From Ananas comosus (taxonomy: Eukaryota; Streptophyta; Magnoliopsida; Poales; Bromeliaceae): a stretch of 64,000 bases of DNA. Both the position numbers and the translations under genes were made by a program. Shown here piece after piece: positions 59,214 through 64,000 of this stretch (its first letter is position 1; each line of letters opens with the position of its first letter). The notes under the pieces were generated by a model that worked only from the letters and a program-made list of their open reading frames with translations, was not told the origin of the DNA and did not search any database. The stretch is from NCBI RefSeq assembly GCF_001540865.1, contig NC_033638.1:8785133-8849132 (forward strand), written 5' to 3'.

Positions 59214-61750
59214 CCAATTATTGTGTCCCAATAGTCTCTTTTGATGAGGCACCCAGAGGACATTTTTGACTCATAGATATACGTAAATACGCTGGAACAA
59301 ATCCACAGCGTTTGGGACACGTGGGTTTGAGTTAGGTCCGGGTCCAAATCACAACACAAAAGACGATATATTAACAAGTTGCATGGCCTCTCGTGTGGTC
59401 TCTTCGCACGTATCAAATTTAGAGGCTGTGTGATTTTATATGTTATTAGATATATTAGTTATATATATATATATATAGAAGTAAAAATATGACAGGTACA
59501 GTTACTTGCATTTTACTTGGTTATATATGTAAAACAATATTATATTCATAGATAATTTGTTTAATTATATACAGTTGAGAATTGCATCTAGTATATTGAT
59601 TATGGAATTACTGGCAATGCAAAAGAAGAAACTTTTTCTGTTCAAAAGACGCCTAGAGAAGTAAGCTTATTTATCTTTTATTTAATATATTTTCTGTTTC
59701 AACTTCTATAGTTGAAATTGCGACAATCTTGAGCACAACAACAACTGCTGCAATTGAGTATCCCTGTGCAATTCCAATCGTAGAAGTTAAATTTAAATGC
59801 ATCAAATCAATTATTAAATTTAAATTCATATGTTATTATAACTGCAGTTTAGTTGCAGCCATATGCAACCAAGCTGACATTAAGTTGCACATAAAAATTA
59901 ATTAATTACACCTAAGAGCTTGGTATGGTTTAGGTGGTATTGGTGGGGTGTTTTAAATTGTAGTTCTCCACGTGTTGATTGTTGATCTACTTATGAAAAC
60001 AAATTAGGGCTTTTTTTTTTTTTTTTTTCTCATGTGAGAAACTAAGAGTCCATAGTCTACCTAACAATTTTGGGCCAACAAAAGTTGATGTTGGAATATC
60101 ATGAGGTGTTTGATACCCTTCACACCACTAGCTTGTTTTTTTTCAAAATTAGCCACAAAATTGATTTCACTAAATATATATATGAACAATTGCTATTTAT
60201 ACGCTTTGTATAGAATGTATATTTTACACTGCATCATTTAAAGGTTTGAAATTTTTAACATAATAAAAAAAATAGGTTGGTAATTAGTCAAGTGAGTAAA
60301 TGTGGACCTTTGAGAGACTACAGTATAAGATTTACATATATATTATAAATGTACAAGTGGCGTTGCTCATATATATAAGATTTATTGGAGGGTATACCTA
60401 GGATCGAATGTTCTAATATTTAGATGAAGAACACAAAACCCATCCTGTAATCTTCTATAAGGAGTTTACCAAAGAAATTCTGCTCAAATGGTGTACTCCT
60501 TCCTTGGCAAGGCCAAACATGTTAAGGTTTACGTGCAAGCGCGCGACTTCGCCAAGAAGCACTTCTGCGAGTTGTTGTTGAGACAATGTGGCGAGCCGCC
60601 CGATACACTCCATGTCTAAAACTTGAGCCTCCGTGTCTATCGTAAAGCCGCATAACAAAATTTCAAGATCGAATTGGACGATCAGATCATAACCCAAAAC
60701 TACAAAGGTATTTTAATTAACCTTGAGTCGAGTCCAAAATGCTTAGGCTCAGTCAGACCAAATTTGCTCATGTCTATTTGGATTTAGTTGGCACATCAAT
60801 ATTAATGGGCCACACTGGGCTTTAATTGAGGTATAAAATTTTCGGCCCAAGTTCATTAAGCCCATAAAAAGCCCATAAACCACTCAACATTTGTAGATGG
60901 TAAAAAGAAAAAAAAGCCTCTTGCTAAAGTCGTTATAGAAATAAACTGTTAATAATTAAAGGCAACTATATAGATGTTAAATTTGGGACTTCAGATACCA
61001 ACCATAAACCCAGAGCCAACTGCACTAGGTACGGTCGGTTTCTCAGTTGTTTCCATAACTACGACATTTGCATTTTACTAATGTCTTGAGGAGGGTTAAT
61101 GGGCCGAAATGGCCCAATTATTTGGGCGAGACATGGTCCGGAATTATGGTTTGTTTCAAAAGAAAGAGGACTAGCTTGGCCCATTGAATCTGGAACAGAT
61201 AAAGGCTTTCTACAAGCTAATTAGGTGATTAGGCATGAATGACAGGGTAATATTCAGCCTAACTCTTTGGTCTCCTTAATCAATACATTTACAAATTAAT
61301 TAATTATCATCGCTTAATTAGAATGTACTCATGACCCAAGTTCCGGGCATAATTCATCCTTAATACCCGGCTCGTTGACACGAATTTGAATCCTGCCTCA
61401 CATCAGAATAATGCGCCCGCTCTGTTATAGCTATCAGTGGATTGAATCCCTAACACCATCCATGTGCTTGTTGAATTAATGAAATACAATGCAGATGATA
61501 TAAAACATGTGCTTATATATAGCATAATAATAATTACTAATTAGTATACACAAAGGAAGAGAGATACATAGTTCGTAGGTACTGGACAAGAGAGATACAT
61601 AGTTCATAGGTACTGGAGATAATTAATAATGCTACTATATAACTCCATGCCTCATATACTCGAAAGCAAATTTATTCTGCAAAGTACATACTTGCTCTAT
61701 AATAACCACACACCATGTATATAGAACGGAGCACCAACCTGTTATTATAA
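59209..61750. other. intergenic DNA; one unassigned 80-codon frame
   Basis: AT-rich with no clear gene. On the - strand 60697-60455 is an 80-codon ATG-initiated frame (includes LSQQQLAEVLLGEVARLHVN) with more balanced composition than its surroundings. I do not recognise it; it may be a gene fragment. A diverged SINE-like stretch lies about 60930-61045. Confidence 0.35.
61671..61676 (-). terminator. AATAAA polyadenylation signal of EUL gene 3
   Basis: AATAAA on the - strand, about 120 bases into the proposed 3'-UTR exon starting at 61793. Confidence 0.5.
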
Positions 61751-61791
61751 TGCTCTAGTAATAACTCCATCACCCATTTCTTCCTGCAATA

Positions 61792-62831
61792 AAAATATAA
61801 AAAAAAAAAAGTTGAGCTACTCTATTTACGCTTATCCTAATCTTATAGAATATATATATATAAAGGGTATAACAATATTGACGAATAATTCAATAAATCT
61901 GTTCTGTCAATAATATTAATTACTCGCGTATATAAATGAAATAGTGAGGTGCACATATGAGAGAATTCTACATACAGTAGTAGGGAACGATCTTCCAACT
62001 TTGGTTATCGCCCTTGCACCACTTCCACAGCACAACGGTGGTTCCATCATGCACGCCGCCATGGTCCTTATCTCCGTGGAACGCGTCGAAGTTCAAGTAG
62101 ATGTTGTTAACCATCCTTATGCAGCGGAATCCGCGGCCTACGTCCCTGCTCTCGGTCCACAGCACCGACTCGTCGAGATATTCCGGATCGTAGGGGACGA
62201 GCCTAACCTGATGATCACACGGATTTGAATTTTGAAACAACATGCAAAATTCATGCAAGAGGAGAGAAGTAGCTAGGAGCTAGAGAAGAAACCATTGAAT
62301 CTAAACTTTCTACGTATTAACTCTATTTCTCATTCTCTTTCTGTAAGATCAATTTTTCGGATAGCATAGTGTAGACTCAGCCTCGACAGTGCACGTAGCA
62401 TAATTCATGTGATCGTTTCCGACATGCACACTGACTAGTATATTTTCGAACCGTTTTCTATAAGATTGATCTTTTAGGTACGTAACACTTTGATTTCTAT
62501 GGTAACATGCATGAGCTAGGGATTTTAATAAAAGCTACATATATAGCACCCTTGGTCATCACATCAATTGAGAGGAACTTTTAGATGATCGAATTTGCCA
62601 AAAATGAGTAACTTACAGGGTGGGATTGGCCAAATGAGTGCTTGATAGCTTCCCCAGTTGCTTTGTTCACCAAAGCAAAAGCAGGATAACCCTCTTCATC
62701 CTTCACCTTTGTGCTGAACCTCATGTCCTTGATCCAGTGCTGCAGTTAATTAACACAACAAAACAATATATATCAACACATGAGAAAATTCCAACGAGGA
62801 TCAAACACTCTATATAACCAACAAAGAGAGA

Positions 62832-62879
<48 letters not shown>

Positions 62880-63296
62880 AACAAAATTAACTAAAAAAAA
62901 AAAGTAATGCTCCGAACAAGAGTAATTCACTCTAACTGCAGGGATGATGTCGTGTGCGTGTGATCTATGAACATCTTAAAAAGGAAAAAAAAAATGAGTG
63001 GTTTAAATTCTTGCCTGGTAGTCATCTTTGGGATTCGTGGGCGCAAGGACTACGTTGCCGTCCCTGACGGCGAGGCTGTAGCTATTGTCGGCGCGGCAGA
63101 AGATGCGCACGGTGGGCTGCGGCGGGAGGGTCCTGCCGCCGGTCCCGTATCCCTCGCAGCTCACGTTGTTGGCGCCGGACGGATAAGGCGGCGCATAGCC
63201 GGGGGAAGCGTAGGCACCGGCCACGGGGAGGTCGACGCACTCGTCGTCGTCGTCGCGGCGGGAGACGTAGCGGCGGTTGCGGCGGAAGTAGTCCAT
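61792..63296 (-). CDS. EUL-domain lectin (R40/EULS3 type), gene 3
   Basis: Coding exons 63296-63015, 62739-62617 (123 bp) and 62207-61976, with a stop split onto 61793-61792, give 212 residues. Read through the last donor instead, the frame ends at 61968 with 214 residues. Exon 1 encodes a ~58-residue Asp/Gly/Pro-rich leader (RRDDDDECVDLP, GYAPPYPSG) and the domain start PTVRIFCRADNSYSLAVRDG. Exon 2 gives HWIKDMRFSTKVKDEEGYPA and FALVNKATGEAIKHSFG. Exon 3 gives VRLVPYDPEYLDESVLWTES, then DGTTVVLWKWCKGDNQSWKI. This copy best matches the canonical EUL pattern, with both LW.W and NQ.WK intact. Intron 1 uses a GC donor (CAG|GCAAGA). Start 63296 was preferred over an in-frame ATG at 63359 because the latter is only a few bases from the TATA box. 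A polyadenylation signal is at 61671-61676. Confidence 0.9.
62826..62877. repeat. (GA)n microsatellite
   Basis: About 25 GA units with two interruptions, in intron 1 of EUL gene 3. A poly-Leu/Ser frame over it is an artefact. Confidence 0.9.
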
Positions 63297-63362
63297 ACGG
63301 TTAGAGGAGTGATGGAGAGGGTGGTGGTTTGAAGGTGAAGGGAAATGGCGCGGGTGCAACGG

Positions 63363-63370
63363 TTTTTATA
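63363..63370 (-). promoter_or_regulatory. TATA box of EUL gene 3
   Basis: TATAAAAA on the - strand, ~67 bases upstream of the ATG at 63296. Confidence 0.65.
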
Positions 63371-63439
63371 GCGAGTCAGGGGGGAGGGAGAGGGAGGGGA
63401 TTTCACTTTCCACTTGGAAGGGAGAGGTGGGGTCTTTGG

Positions 63440-64000
63440 ATCATATTTAGGGAATCGCATTCTCTTTTATTTGTGCGTTTTGTTTAAGCTATTTGATTCC
63501 ACGGGGGAATCATTGCATGCACTCGGTGTATGAATACATAACGAAGGCTAATTGTGGATCGTTCTTTATCAAATGGCAGTACTCTGGTCGCTCTCTATTT
63601 CAAAAGGTCTCGAATTTGTTACATCCTTAGTCATAATAAAAATGGAGAATTCTTTTATTTTGAAAAAAATAATAATAATTGGGCATTGTGCCTAATTTTA
63701 TTTTATTCTTACTCTTTAAGGCGGGGTTACCTGCCGACAATACTGACTGTGTCCGGGTACTTTGGACCTCTTCAACAACAATTACTGGCACAGTTCAAAA
63801 AACCAAGGCCTTCAAAGAACCAAGGCCTTAACCTCCCTGGCGGTTACTTGGTGGGTTGTCTGAACGGAAAGAAACAACCTCATTTTCAGAACAACGTCTC
63901 CTAATGCCACCCGAGCTCTCGAGCGGGCTTTTCTTCTTACAAATTTGTGGTCTAATTCTCCGACGTTACCCTCTGCGCACCACCGTTTTTAATCCTTTCT
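63440..64000. other. window edge, no gene recognised
   Basis: A 116-codon open frame (63554-63904, +) covers AT-rich sequence and a GC-richer end but resembles no family. The 63720-64000 part could belong to a gene or repeat continuing past the window. Confidence 0.3.

Noticed and set aside
62721..62930. 69-codon frame with a long Ser-Leu run
   Set aside because: It is a translation of the (GA)n microsatellite in intron 1 of EUL gene 3. The same reasoning removes frames at 5252-5470, 59111-59416 and 49196-49390.
63297..63359. Upstream in-frame ATG extending EUL gene 3 by 21 residues
   Set aside because: It lies only a few bases from the TATA box and so upstream of the expected transcription start; 63296 is the better start.
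1..64000. CRISPR array, tRNA or rRNA genes
   Set aside because: No regular spacer-repeat array was seen, and the only tRNA-like B-box motifs belong to the SINE copies with poly(A) tails and target duplications.

Overview
This is a nuclear contig from a flowering plant. The evidence is plant-only gene families (NAC transcription factor, alpha-expansin, Euonymus-lectin/EUL proteins, a chloroplast-targeted ACHT-type thioredoxin, a MIR169 hairpin), intron-rich genes with GT/GC-AG junctions, AT-rich intergenic DNA, and many MITEs, SINEs and Helitrons. A monocot is my best guess; species cannot be fixed from the sequence alone. Short N runs (single Ns at 10799, 12018, 16777, 18348, 31431, 32184 and a 17-N block at 37308-37324) show a draft scaffold. 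At least two of them sit at duplicated sequence that looks like unmerged contig ends.

Layout. 1-4.3 kb: MITE- and SINE-rich DNA. 4.3-10.1 kb: two EUL-domain lectin genes in tandem on the + strand, with a Tourist-like element between them. 10.2-12.2 kb: a second Tourist-like element with a Helitron nested in it. 14.4-15.5 kb: alpha-expansin (- strand). 16.7-18.4 kb: an assembly-suspect block. 19.6-22.1 kb: CACTA-type MITE, SINE and Tourist-like MITE. 24.3-29.5 kb: RING-H2 E3 ligase-like gene (- strand), whose 2.35-kb intron holds a near-perfect ~170-bp inverted repeat and whose expected start codon reads ATA. 31.5-32.9 kb: a 666-bp direct duplication with an N at the junction. 34.29-34.44 kb: MIR169 precursor (+). 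35.7-37.8 kb: ACHT/thioredoxin-like 2 gene (- strand). 38-50 kb: gene-poor DNA with foldback MITEs, a small Helitron and a SINE inside a CACTA-like element. 50.1-51.3 kb: NAC gene (- strand). 51.6-61.7 kb: gene-poor DNA with a solo LTR bounded by a 5-bp target duplication, a SINE and a 531-bp foldback element. 61.8-63.3 kb: a third EUL lectin gene (- strand).

The genes do not form an operon-like system; each is an independent transcription unit. The three EUL genes are paralogues with the same intron positions. Two of them share a GC-AG first intron and, in my model, a last intron that splits the TGA stop codon. MIR169 (which in plants silences NF-YA mRNAs) and the intronic inverted repeat are the two structured-RNA candidates.

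No clearly new multi-gene system was found. The observations I rate highest are the MIR169 locus, the intronic hairpin, the conserved odd splice sites of the lectin genes, the missing ATG of the RING gene, and the assembly duplications.
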